Position numbers and translations under genes: made by a program | NCBI GenBank assembly: GCA_963920635.1 | Contig: OY987299.1 | Location: 69,484,692 to 69,548,691 of the forward strand | Direction: 5' to 3' | Source of the DNA: Pseudeuparius sepicola | Taxonomy: Eukaryota > Arthropoda > Insecta > Coleoptera > Anthribidae | DNA length: 64,000 bases | Notes under the pieces: generated by a model | The model's input: the letters and a program-made list of their open reading frames with translations, nothing else | Database searches by the model: none | What the model was told of the DNA's origin: nothing | Shown here: positions 22,010 to 32,122 of the stretch, piece after piece | How positions within the stretch are numbered: position 1 is the first letter of the stretch | How the letters are laid out: the number at the start of each line of letters is the position of its first letter

Positions 22010-23904
22010 TCAAAACATTAGTTCTTGGCACAGGCAGATAGAAAGTATTACATTGCCTAGACGATGGCCTGGGCCCCCCACCAGGAGATGCAGACAGTCC
22101 AACAATCCCGTACAGTCCAACATACCATTAACCAATTTAAATAGGTAGACCAAAGACGCCCGACTGCGTCTAGTTTGGAGACTGATTAGTCCGCATCTAT
22201 TTAACAGTTCCTGCTCAGAGATTCTCTGTCTAGGATAAAAACCATCCTGTTTATACCACAAGTACTTAAGAAAGCATCTTTGAACACTGTCTAAATTTGT
22301 CGAATGGACACTATATCCAGGACACCAAACGACACAAGCATATTCCAACTTAGGTCTTAAAAATGCCTGAAATAGAAGTTTTATAACATCGACATTTCTA
22401 AAGTCAGAGGTAGTTCGTACAATAAATCCATATGTCTTAAAGCAATTTGCTATGAGCTCATCAATATGCTGCTTAAATGATAGTCTCCTGTCGAACGTAA
22501 CTCCGAGATCACAAAAAGTCAGAGGCCTCTTCAATATATGTTCACCTACACTGTAGTTGTAGGTGGTTACTGAGTCACGCAATGAATACGATATTACGTT
22601 ACACTTGTTGGGATTCAAGTCAAGGCCATGGCTATGGCACCACTCAGAACACGGTCTATATCTGTTTGGACCCGAAAGCAATCAACCATGTCCCTGATAT
22701 AGAGATATATTTTAAGGTCATCTGCATAGAGTAGCACTTTCGCTTCGACGTTATCAGCGATGTCATTTATATATACAGAGAAGAGCAGTGGACCCAGTAC
22801 TGAGCCCTGCGGTACACCAGAAGTAGCCACAAATTCGGCAGAGTTATAGCCACCATGGCTAACATATTGACGGCGATCAGTTAGATAATTGACAAACAGA
22901 CCCACAAAAGCTGGAGACAAACCAAAGGCACTTAATTTTTGTAACAGAATTCTATGATCAATACGATCAAAGGCTTTGGATATATCTGTATATATAACAT
23001 CCGTCTGTAGACCCTTATCCATGCCCTCAGCAATATACTGAGTAACACAGCACAAATTGGATACTGTTGAACGACCCGATATAGAGCCGTGCTGTTTATC
23101 AGATAACTGATTCTTCAACGACAGAAAAAGTATTGAGTGTATTATATTCTCAAATGCTTTGGCGAAATTACAAATTATCGTGATCGGCCTATAATTAGAA
23201 ATATCAGTTTTTACTCCTTTCTTGAATACGGGGCAAATTTTTGATTTTTTCCAAATGGCAGGCAAGCTACTAGACGCAATGCATAACTTAAAAATGGTTG
23301 TAAGTGGTCTTGCTAACACATAGGCACAGTCTGAAATTAAGAATGAAGGGACAAGATCTGGGCCAGCGGTCATCTTTGGTTTGAGCCTCTTTAAAGCACC
23401 ACGCACGACCTCTTCCTCGACGTAGCTTATTCCAATGCAGTTGGTCGAAAATCCACCATCAGCCACCCCATCCCCCAAGTCTCTTATTGGAGCATAGGGA
23501 CTACTGAATAAGTTGGCAAAGGCATCCATTATATCCTGATTTTTAGTCAATGAACGACCCTGGTAAGACATTTCTCTAGGAATCCCCGAGGCGCCTCTTT
23601 TGGATTCAACAAAAGCCCAAAACTTTTGTGGCTCAGTTTTTATCGACGACTCAACATTTTGAATATAACTTTTATAGGACTGTTCAATGTCCAGCTTAAT
23701 TTTTCGTCTCAAAGTAGAAAATTTATTATAGCTGACCGCGTCTTTGTGCAACTTAAACTTCCTATGCAGTTTAGACTTCCTTTTTATGTCACGTATAATC
23801 TGACCATTAAACCAGGGAGGATACGTTGCACAATTAGATGGACTATTGAATTTCGGAACACAAACATCGAAAAGGCTTGCGAGCGTGTCTAAAACCGCGA
23901 GCAA
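22010..23904 (-). pseudogene. ORF2 reverse transcriptase of the minus-strand CR1/Jockey-like element
   Basis: The frame 23904-22615 carries PPWFNGQIIRDIKRK, TAGPDLVPSFLISDCA, NYRPITIICNFAKAFE, VIYTDISKAFDRIDHRILL, SGVPQGSVLGPLLFSVYIND and the catalytic KVLLYADDLKIYL (YADD). A shift near 22650 moves to 22681-22010 with the thumb (DLGVTFDRRLSFKQHIDELI, LLFQAFLRPKLEYACVVWCP). It ends at a stop at 22010, about 310 bases before the tail. The active site is intact and a single slip disables it. Confidence 0.88.
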
Positions 23905-24749
23905 ACCTCATCAACGCTGCCACTATCGAGGGCGGACCAATCAGTCATCAAAATCATATCATAAAGACGAGGAAAGTTAGCTTTTCGAAAATTGTATTGA
24001 TATGCTTTGTCAGTCTGGAGCTTTCTGTGAGTATTTAGCCTTTGACACAGCTTAAAGCCAATGTATAGCGCGGGATGGTGAGAGTCTTCATCAACAAATG
24101 TAAATTGAGATTTTGACACCTCACAGACACCATTGGACACAACTAATTCAAGCAATCTATTATTCACATTTCGAATCGAGTTGCACTGTTCAGTGTTTAG
24201 AGAGGCTAAGAAGTTATTTAAAATCTTTATGTCCAAGCCTCCCTCACAACTGTCTAGAAATTTAGTGTAATTTGTCATATTGAAATCGCCCACAATCAGG
24301 ACTCTTCTATTAACACAGTCCATAGTTAAATACTCAAAAAAGATCTGTAGAACAGCAGTAGCAATACATGGTGGAATATAAACAACAAAAACATAGATAG
24401 AGGAGAACTCAAGAGATAGTTTTACACATAATATATCTATCAATGGAGAAATATTGTCCTTTAGGGATGTTAAATCTACCACATTACACACATATCGACT
24501 ATCCACAGCCGCTAAGACACCACCGCCCCTGGATTTATTCGTTTCTGCATGGTGTCTGTCAGCTCTGTATATATTATATTTACCTCCAAAAATTTCACAG
24601 TCGTTAATAGATGAGTTGAGCCAAGTTTCAGTAAATAACACCACATCAAATTCACAGTTGAATGAGTTGTTATAGATATTTGACAACTTAGATCTGATGC
24701 CTCGTGTATTTTGATAATAAATTGACAATACCTTGCTATCATTACTCAT
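23889..24749 (-). CDS. ORF2 endonuclease domain of the minus-strand CR1/Jockey-like element
   Basis: It starts MSNDSKVLSIYYQNTRGIRS, a standard start for this family (Y-x-N-x-R-G). The catalytic Glu is in LFTETWLNSSI, then SRGGGVLAAV, YVFVVYIPP and LIVGDFNMTNY (Asp/Asn), and near the end DEDSHHPALYI, the S-H-H/D-H motif. All signature residues are present. The frame ends at 23889 just beyond the start of the RT frame (23904), so one frameshift separates endonuclease and RT. In live relatives both are one protein. Confidence 0.88.
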   Translation of the reverse strand: MSNDSKVLSIYYQNTRGIRSKLSNIYNNSFNCEFDVVLFTETWLNSSINDCEIFGGKYNIYRADRHHAETNKSRGGGVLAAVDSRYVCNVVDLTSLKDNISPLIDILCVKLSLEFSSIYVFVVYIPPCIATAVLQIFFEYLTMDCVNRRVLIVGDFNMTNYTKFLDSCEGGLDIKILNNFLASLNTEQCNSIRNVNNRLLELVVSNGVCEVSKSQFTFVDEDSHHPALYIGFKLCQRLNTHRKLQTDKAYQYNFRKANFPRLYDMILMTDWSALDSGSVDEVCSRF

Positions 24750-24934
24750 ATTTCCAAATCAAGCCACCCAGGCACCAATCACAGAATAAACGAATATTAC
24801 CACACCTACAAAATTAATAACCAGACCTACAAAATTAAAAAAGTCATTTTTTGGACCTTTTTCGAACTCTATTCATTCACAAAAAAACAAAAATATTACT
24901 ACACCTACAAAGGTCAATTTTTTATACAAAAAAG

Positions 24935-25614
24935 TCAATTTTTGGACCTTGTTCGAACTCTATTAATTCCAGAAGTTTGAATCTGATTGCCAGGCTTGGT
25001 TGTTTTATAGTTTGACTTCGATGCACCAAAAGCAGTAGGTGTACTGCCACTGGTAGAAGCCGCTACACTGTCCTGCTGACTTGACCCCAATGGAATTTTT
25101 TCAACTTGTGTTTGAGCACTGAATTCACCCTCCACAAAGGTATTGGGAACTGGGGTCGAAGGTTCGCTGCTTCCTTCCTGATGATAGTTGTGCTCCAATT
25201 CTTCGGCAGTGAATGGCCTATAATTAATGAATAGCTTGTTACCCCTGATGTAGCAATTATTGTGCGTTGAATTTTTCCTTATAATATTCAGGTGCTTTCT
25301 CAAGACTTTGTAAAACTCACCCTGAGCAAATGTCAAATCTTGTGAGACGGAGATATCAATTCCTTTCAGTTGTTTAACGTGTTGTAGGATAAGTTTCTTT
25401 GTTTGGTAAGACACAAATTCAACCTTCAGGAGGCTCGCATCTTGTTTTCCCAGGTTTATAAAGTCACTTATATCAGATTCTATTATATCTATTTTAAGCA
25501 GGTCGTTAGTGCGCCTACACAATGCCTCTGCTGATTTTTTGTCTTCCTTCTTAAAGCCTCGGAAAATTAAATTATTTTTCCTGCTATTTTTGTCCAAGTT
25601 TTCAATTTGCGATC
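24935..25614 (-). CDS. ORF1 protein of the minus-strand CR1/Jockey-like element, N-terminally truncated
   Basis: The open frame enters from the 5' truncation and gives ENLDKNSRKNNLIFRGFKKE. That is the coiled-coil-to-RNA-recognition transition seen in ORF1 proteins of this group (NNLIFRGF is the first RNP-like strand). Conserved helical sequence continues to KHLNIIRKNSTHNNCYIRG, followed by a Ser/Thr/Pro-rich tail from about residue 135 and a basic end (GINRVRTRSKN). It would bind element RNA as a chaperone. The frame is intact for 220 codons from the first Met. Confidence 0.72.
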
Positions 25615-25621
25615 TCAGTTA
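25615..25621. repeat. Target-site duplication, right copy (TCAGTTA)
   Basis: It pairs with 21693-21699. Reading across the duplication without the insert restores the endonuclease frame of the older plus-strand element. Confidence 0.8.
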
Positions 25622-27736
25622 TACAGGCTTGTGCCAATACAACTTTGTAATGAACTTCCTCAATCGTTTATTAGATCTAGTCCTAAGCAATACAACCTGC
25701 AATGTCAATAAAGCGCGGGATGTCCTATTGAAAGAGTACTCACATCTTCCCAGTCTCTGTATAACCCTAACCGCGTCTGATAATATTACAAAGGTAAATA
25801 CTACAACTTTTGTAAGGCAATCTTCCATCTACTTCATGACCAACTGTGTCAAACAAACTGGGATTTTCTTGACACATTCGCAAACGTTGATGACGCATGT
25901 ATGGAATTCTACCTGACTTTAGAGAGCATATTTAAAATATGTGTGTCTAAGTTTAGTTTCATTTCCTGCTTGCTTCAATAGCGGCATAATTAGGAAAATT
26001 CGGCAAAAAGAGATAGCACACCATGCATTTAAGCGAACATGTATTCCCGCGCACCTTGATGACTTCAAAAAGCTTCGTGCTGAAATAAAAACAAGAGTCT
26101 GAGCGTGCCCATAAAGCCTATGCCGCCAAAATTGAGCTAGAGTTATGAGAGAACCAACCAGTTTTTGGTCCTATGTAAACAGCAACAGGACTACTGGCGG
26201 TGACCCCAATTCTTCTCACATGATATAGTAATATAGAGTATAATACACCAATAGATGTTCTAAACTGTTTCGTGGATTTTTTTGCTGAGTCGTGTAATGC
26301 TTCACAAGGCAACTCTACGAGTAACATGGAGCCTGAGTTTGCTAATGTCAATCCGGTAAATATTGCTAGATTTTCTGGGCAAACTCACAGCTGGCCCCGA
26401 TGGTATTCCCTCTTTCCTTCTCAGGGACTGTGCTGCTGTGGTCCTAATGAAACAATTATGCATTATTTTTTACAAATTAATGTCTAAAGTATAGTAGTTT
26501 TCCGGATAGTTGGAAACGGTCTGAAGTTCTCCCAGTTTTCAAAAACAAAGGCGAAAAGGGTGATGTGAACTCATACAGACCGATCACTATAATTTGTAAG
26601 TTTAGTAAAGCATTTGAAATTATTCTTCATTACTGCATCTACCCACAAATACGTAATAGTATCACCACACAACAGCATGGCTTTATGAGAGGACGATCAA
26701 TAACGAGTAACCTTGTCTGTGCTACTCAGTTTATTGCAGATGCGATCAATGCTCACTCACAAGTAGACATAATTTACACGGATTTCTCTAAAGCATTTGA
26801 TCGCCTGGATCATTCCATTCTTCTTAAGAAGCTCTCAAACTTCAGTTTTGTGCCCCACCTCATTGCTTTTTTCCGATCATATCTATCAAATCGTGCACAA
26901 TATGTTTACGACAGTGGCTTTGAGTCAAAGACCTTCACATCCACGCTGGGAGTGTCCCAGGGATCTGTGCTAGGCCCACTCCTATTCAACATTTTCGTCA
27001 TGATATAGGCAGAGATTTAAATATTTATCATTTGTTATACGCTGATGATGCAAAACTGTTCCACAGAATTACAAACCCGAATGATTGCCACATTCTACAA
27101 CAAAACCTAATTGATTTATATAACTGATGCACTGATAACCACCTCGAACTAAACATCTCAAAATGTAGTGTCATGTCCTTTACAAGTAAGACGACTACAA
27201 CTGAGTTTCATTACAATATCAATGGACAACAGCGGCCCAGAACAGCTGAGATCAAAGTCCTTGGCGTCTATTTCGATTCTAAGCTCACCTTCAACAATCA
27301 TGTTGATAGAAGCGTAGCTGCGGCAAACAAAAAGTTGGGTTTTGTTATTCGTACATGCCGCTCTTTCACTGATACTAGCACTATGAAGTTACTCTTTGAA
27401 ACCTTGGTCCGATCGAAGCTTGAATATGCTTCTGTGGTATGGCAAGCATGTTACCATGTGCACATAAATAAAATTGAGCAAGTCCAGAGACATTTTCTAA
27501 AGTACCTTCATTATAAAATGTATCACTTTTATCCTTGCTTCGGTTTTCCAAATCACATTCTTCTAGGCTTATTTTCAGCCCATACCTTGAGAGATAGGAA
27601 AATTGACAACAGTACCAAATTTCTAGAAAGTGTTTTGAATAATCGGATTGATTGCAGTGAGCTTCTATCTCAACTTGATCTTCGTGGTAAAGTGGATTTC
27701 CTTGAGCAGAGCCTTAAGCAAAATCAACTTCTTATA
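25622..27736 (+). pseudogene. Endonuclease C-terminus and reverse transcriptase of the split CR1/Jockey-like element
   Basis: The endonuclease resumes with LNRLLDLVLSNTTCNVNKAR up to 25916. From 25930 to 26540 the linker and RT start are degraded; LTAGPDGIPSFLLRDCA can be read near 26390. The RT body is 26565-27008 with NSYRPITIICKFSKAFE, IIYTDFSKAFDRLDHSILL and SQGSVLGPLLFNIF. After a stop, LLYADDAKLFHR (YADD, intact) is near 27040. The thumb follows at 27173-27736 (VLGVYFDSKLTFNNHVDRS, LLFETLVRSKLEYASVVW). The end is cut by the foldback at 27739. Confidence 0.87.
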
Positions 27737-27975
27737 TACAGTGTGTCCACGTTAAGGAGTTGTAATTTTTTTATTTTTGAACCGAATTTCAAAAACTTTT
27801 TTTTGTAAGATAGGTCTTCAAAATGCGCATTAGAGCGTTAGGCAGTTTTGTCCTTATGCTGTAACCATGGCCAACTACGACCATTTTTATGGGCCAATAT
27901 TTCGAGAAGTCCTATTAACGATATTTTTAGAAAAAAAAGTGATTACGTATTCATGTTAAGAATCACTTAAAACCA

Positions 27976-30057
27976 TGTTACGGGTATTTTTTATATTACG
28001 CTAAAATGCTTCAAGATAAAACGATATTGGCTTCAACTATTCTCACGATAGCCTAAATATTATTAGCATTCTACTAGTATTTCAAATATTTCTCAAAAAA
28101 AGGTAGCCTCTAAAGAAACAAAGATTTAATACAATAAATTGTCTTTTATTAGTTCCACCGCCTTAACGTATGAAAGTCGTACTATATCGTATCTGGTACC
28201 CATTCCAGCTATAGGCTACCACACATACACCTGAAAATAAACAACACATTTTAAGATTAATCAATTATAAGTTTAGTTGTTAACTTAATTACCTTTATGG
28301 TTTAGATTTATCCTCCAGTCACCAGGGGCGTCCTAGAAATTCTGGAAATTCTGGCACCCCCCTCGTATTGCTTCTTTTTTTTAGAAACCTTGTGCTGGCT
28401 GTCTTTGTTTATACCCACTACTTGCGATGTCACCGGTATTAAGCATTCTCCTTATTACGCAACCGCTGACCATGCCTTGTCGATAGTGCAGGAAATTTAG
28501 TTGTCAGGTCGAGCTTACGACTGTGCTAGTAGCGTTATGTAATTTTGAACCTCGCGTGGCTTATATTACGGTCGTCTGAGAAATAAAATAGCAGTCAACA
28601 CTCTACTTAAATATTATCATATAAATCATTTCATCCCGCACTTTTATAAGGCCACTTGTGATGATTAGATACTACTAAATTGTTTATGTCGCCTCGCTTT
28701 GGTTAGGAAATTCGAGCGCTGGCGTTTGGCTGACATTCGTTTGACGTGGTTCTGTCAAAACTTAAAGTGCCAACCGTGGTACCCTTCAAGCATAAAATTT
28801 ACTAAGCCTTTCAATTTATAAGACCTCTGATTGGTTGGAATGTCCCCCTTCCTTTTTTTGAAAGAAAAACGGAACGACGGTTAAATTTAACGTTTGTGGT
28901 GTAAAGATCCAACAATCAAACGTAAGGCGATTTTGCCGATTTTTCAAGAAAGTCAGTTGGAAGTTCCTCCATACCGTTTCGTAATATCGTATAGACGATT
29001 GTTGTCAATTTGAATTGAGGAATGTTCGTTTAAAACTGATATTTTCTGGATTTTCCCAACCTCCCAACCACGAGGCCACACACCAACTCCGGTGAGTAAA
29101 ATTCAGGGAAAATATTAAACCCGTCAAGTTAATAATCATGTTTTCGCTTAGTACATTTTATGTTTTGGCTTTTAGGCCTCACTAGCTCACTGGCTCACTA
29201 GCTCACTGGCTCACTAGCTCACTGGCTCACTAGCTCGCTGGCTCACTAGCTCACTGGCTCACGGGCACGCTCGATCGCTCGCTCGATCGCACTTCCATAT
29301 TTGGCAACGATAAAGCTCACCAAGGGAAATAGACTCCTGGAAATACGTCACCACCCGCCCCGTACTCGTCACAGGCCGTGTACCTCGCCACCTGTACGAG
29401 TACGTCATAACTTGACATCATTGGCGGCCATCTTGTGCTCCATCACCAAACCGGCAAGTCCATTCCGATTTATTTGCAAATTGCTTTATCAAAGTCCAAC
29501 ACAATACTTAATAGTACTTTCAAACGTCCTCAATACCTGTGCCTATCACGTGTAAACCGAATATAACGTTATACCAGGTGCCAAAATTAATAAGTTGTCC
29601 TTTTTCTCATAATCGATTAAGCTTTAAATATTTAATTTAATAATAAATTATCATCCTTACTATTTAATGTGATACACTCAAGCAGGGATGAGGCTATTCG
29701 CCGACCTAGAACTAACTGTGATTTCCTGAAATTAACTGTGATTTTTCCTGTCTTTATTTTTGATCAAATATAGTACGTATTGGCATTGTTAATTTCCCGT
29801 TTTTTTTTTAATATCAACTAAGGCATTGCTTTCTCTGTTCTGGGGGTTTACGTAAAACGGGTGGCGCTTTCTTATGATTATGAATAATTCCTTTTTAACC
29901 CACACCACTCGCCGTGTGAGTTAGCCAGGGCAACCCCCCCATAAAAGCGTGCTTGATTTAAATTTCAGTAAGTATTATTGTTGTTTATTATTTTATGCCA
30001 CCCCTAATTTGAATAATATCACCGTTTTCTGCTTCACCTCCTAGAAAAGGTGTAGCA
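27976..30057. mobile_element. LTR-like insertion (probable solo LTR), 2.08 kb, ACCA duplication
   Basis: It begins TGTTACGGG and ends GGTGTAGCA, so the termini are TG...CA with an imperfect TGTTAC/GTAGCA inverted repeat. ACCA flanks it at 27972-27975 and 30058-30061. Removing it restores the foldback arm base for base against its mirror. It contains no recognisable gag or pol. At 29178-29262 there is a tandem run of a 16-base unit, CTCACTAGCTCACTGG, followed by CGCTCGATCG repeats. Two kilobases is long for an LTR, so a non-autonomous LTR-type element is an alternative. Confidence 0.6.
29178..29291. repeat. Tandem repeat, 16-base unit CTCACTAGCTCACTGG
   Basis: About five copies with one CGCTGG variant are followed by alternating CTCGATCG units. 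It lies inside the LTR-like insertion. Confidence 0.85.
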
Positions 30058-30091
30058 ACCACCTTGTACCAATTTTCATTGTCCTAATTTA

Positions 30092-30968
30092 CAGGGTGTC
30101 GGAGAAAAAAATTATTATTTTTTATATTGAGATACGAATTTATTTTATTGTTTTTAACATTATCTAATGAAAACATTACAACAAGGTTACATTGTTTTAA
30201 ATGAGAAAACTACAACATAAAAATTTAAATCTTATTCATTTCAGTTAACCCACCGAATTCTCTTATACACTTCTCAGTAACCCTACGATTATTTATCATC
30301 ACATTTCTTAATTGCTGTCGAGTGATGCTTGGACAAGCCGCTATAATGCTGTCACGAAGTTCTGGTCGGGTCTGGGGTCTTCTAGCACACACTTTATTTT
30401 TTATTGTCCCCCAAAGAAAGAAATCAAGCGAAGTGAGATCAGGCGATCTCGGAGGCCACTGGCCAACGAATAAGAGGACTACTTCTTCCAATCCAACGAT
30501 TAGTCTCACATCTGCAGCATTTCGGATAGGTGCTCCATTGAGCTGTAAGTGCAAATTGTATCGATAATCAAGAGGAAGTTCGTCAATTGTAAATTCGTTT
30601 TGCAAAAATCTTAAAAACACATAGAATTTAAATTTTCATCAAAAAAGTATGATCCAATAATCTTCTCATTTAAAATGCCACATAAAACATTTATTTTTGA
30701 CGAATATTGTCGTTTACATTCAATTGTCCAATGTGGATTATCTTCACTCCACATGCGGATATTTTGTGATGATACAATACCATTTGTGGTAAACGTTGCT
30801 TCATCAGTGTACAAAATATTTAAAAAAAATAGGATTCTCTAGGTACATGCCTCGTTTTCTCATTTAAAGCAATGTCCTTGTTGTAATGTTTTCATTAGAT
30901 AATGTTAAAAACAATAAAATAAATTCTTATCTCAATATAAAAAATACTTTTTTTTCTCCAACACCCTG
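30092..30968 (-). mobile_element. Mariner-like DNA transposon, internally deleted, 877 bp
   Basis: The terminal inverted repeats are about 93 bases (CAGGGTGTCGGAGAAAAAAA outward in both directions), with TA at 30090-30091 and 30969-30970. It contains the C-terminal two thirds of a transposase on the minus strand. The N-terminal DNA-binding part is missing. It sits exactly at the centre of the surrounding palindrome. Confidence 0.82.
30225..30840 (-). pseudogene. Transposase fragment, IS630-Tc1-mariner type
   Basis: The first frame (30814-30611, readable from about 30840) has MYTDEATFTTNGIVSSQNIR, containing the first catalytic Asp. A slip near 30615 leads to 30620-30225 with LPLDYRYNLHLQLNGAP, where the second catalytic segment (normally H-D-G-A-P) reads L-N-G-A-P, and QWPPRSPDLTSLDFFLWGTI, containing the third. 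It would cut and paste the element at TA sites. Loss of the second Asp, a deletion and a frameshift make it inert. Confidence 0.82.
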
Positions 30969-31250
30969 TAAATTAGGACAATGAAAATTGGTACAAGGTG
31001 GTTTTAAGTGATACTAAACAAGAATCCGTAATCACATTTTTTCTAAAAAAAAAAACGCTAATAGGACTTCTTGAAATATTGGCCCATAAAAATGGTCGTA
31101 GTTGGCCATGGTTACAGCTTAAGGACAAAACTGCCTGACGCTCCAACGCACATTTTGAAGACCTATCTAACAAAACAAGTTTTTGAAAATCGCTTCAAAA
31201 ATAAAAAAAATACGAGGGTGGGAACTCCTTAAGACACACTGTATGGTCTA

Positions 31251-31618
31251 ATGAAAAGTTAAAAGATAAAGTAGTTGATCTTATTGAAAACAGGATTAAA
31301 GTTGCGGTCTGTAATCCTGTCTACTGCACCAGACTAGGAACAAAAAATCAGCGAGCGTCTAAACCTCATCCAGTACTTGTCAAATTTCCCACAACTGAAC
31401 AGCGCAATGAAGTTTTCTATAATAAAAAGAAGATGAAAGGTTCGAATTTGGTTATTGTTGAAGACTTGACAAAATTCCGTTACGATCTGCTTCTGTGGGT
31501 GAAGGAAAAAGTGGGAGGTAAGGACGTCTGGACTAGTAATGGTCGGATTTTCGCCAAGATTAATAACAAGAACTGCTGTATTCGAACAGAATCAGACTTA
31601 TCTAAACTGCTTAAATAG
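31251..31618 (+). pseudogene. ORF1 protein C-terminal part of the Jockey-like element
   Basis: The open frame reads VLVKFPTTEQRNEVFYNKKK, then NLVIVEDLTKFRYDLLLWVK and DVWTSNGRIFAKINNK. This is the RNA-recognition fold and C-terminal domain common to ORF1 proteins of L1- and Jockey-like elements, which bind the element RNA. It ends at a natural stop at 31618, 170 bases before ORF2. The N-terminal coiled coil is missing. Confidence 0.65.
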
Positions 31619-31791
31619 ATTTAATTGAACTGTTTAATTACTGTATTATATAATATGGAACTACTACAACAACTTAATTCTTACAATTTGCACACATTTT
31701 GTTCTTTTTTATATATAGGTATAAGTAGGTATATAAGTATAAGTTTTGTCCTAACTATTATCATTTAATCTTTTGTTTTGGGTGTTAAATA

Positions 31792-32122
31792 ATGAGTAAA
31801 TTTAGTTTTTCTTATTTGAATGTTCGCTCATTAACAAATGGTTTTGCAGACTTTTGGGACCATGTCATTGGAAGTGATTACTCTTGTATCGGAGTTTGTG
31901 AAACATGGCTAACGCAGTTTATTTCAAATGAACTTGTAAAAATTGATGGTTACAGTTTAATAAGATGCGATAGAGCTGGTAGAGGTGGTGGTATGGGCAT
32001 ATATATTAAATCATTTTTGAACTACGAAGTTGCTCTAAAATCTTCAACTACTGCTTTAGAGCAGGTTTGGTTAAAATTAAGATTTTGGAAAAAGGACTAT
32101 TCTTTTGGATGTTTATATAGAC
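31792..32122 (+). pseudogene. Endonuclease, first third, of the Jockey-like element
   Basis: An ATG at 31792 gives FSFSYLNVRSLTNGFADFWD (Y-x-N-x-R-S), then IGVCETWLTQFIS with the catalytic Glu and DRAGRGGGMGIYIKS. It breaks after GCLYR at 32122, where an LTR-like unit is inserted. The frame continues at 34229 with PPSSSFSDFLIELEN. Confidence 0.85.

Larger units (their letters stand above)
21700..25614 (-). mobile_element. Nearly complete CR1/Jockey-like non-LTR retrotransposon (minus strand)
   Basis: Reading leftward: ORF1, endonuclease, RT and a 3' UTR ending in an AAAT-repeat tail (TTTATTTATTTATTT on the plus strand at 21700-21714). It is flanked by TCAGTTA on both sides. The 5' end is truncated inside ORF1's coiled-coil region. 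Between ORF1 and ORF2 (about 24780-24965) there is an imperfect tandem duplication of roughly 100 bases built from CACCTACAAA and TTTTGGACCTT units. Only two frameshifts separate the ORF2 pieces, so this is a relatively young copy. Confidence 0.88.
21129..27736 (+). mobile_element. CR1/Jockey-like non-LTR element (plus strand), split by a minus-strand relative
   Basis: The segments are 21129-21699 and 25622-27736. The endonuclease frame breaks off at 21692 and resumes at 25622. Deleting the intervening element together with one copy of TCAGTTA joins the endonuclease codon for codon. The 5' end is truncated within the endonuclease and the 3' end is cut at 27736 by a foldback element. It has many stops and slips, so it is the older layer here. 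Confidence 0.85.
27739..31241. mobile_element. Foldback DNA element, TA-flanked, with two nested insertions
   Basis: The left end is CAGTGTGTCCACGTTAAGGAG. The right end is a mirror with small differences, ending CTCCTTAAGACACACTG. TA is at 27737-27738 and 31242-31243. The left arm is 27739-27975 plus 30062-30090, the right arm 30971-31241, about 270 bases each. Without its inserts the two arms meet at the perfect palindrome CCTAATTTAAATTAGG. There are no coding sequences of its own. Confidence 0.78.

Noticed and set aside
29178..29262. CRISPR-like regularly spaced repeat
   Set aside because: Units are contiguous 16-mers without spacers, in a eukaryotic transposon.
29301..29555. 84-codon plus-strand frame inside the LTR-like insertion
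   Set aside because: It is Pro/Arg-rich with no motif and lies next to a simple repeat. Nothing supports translation.
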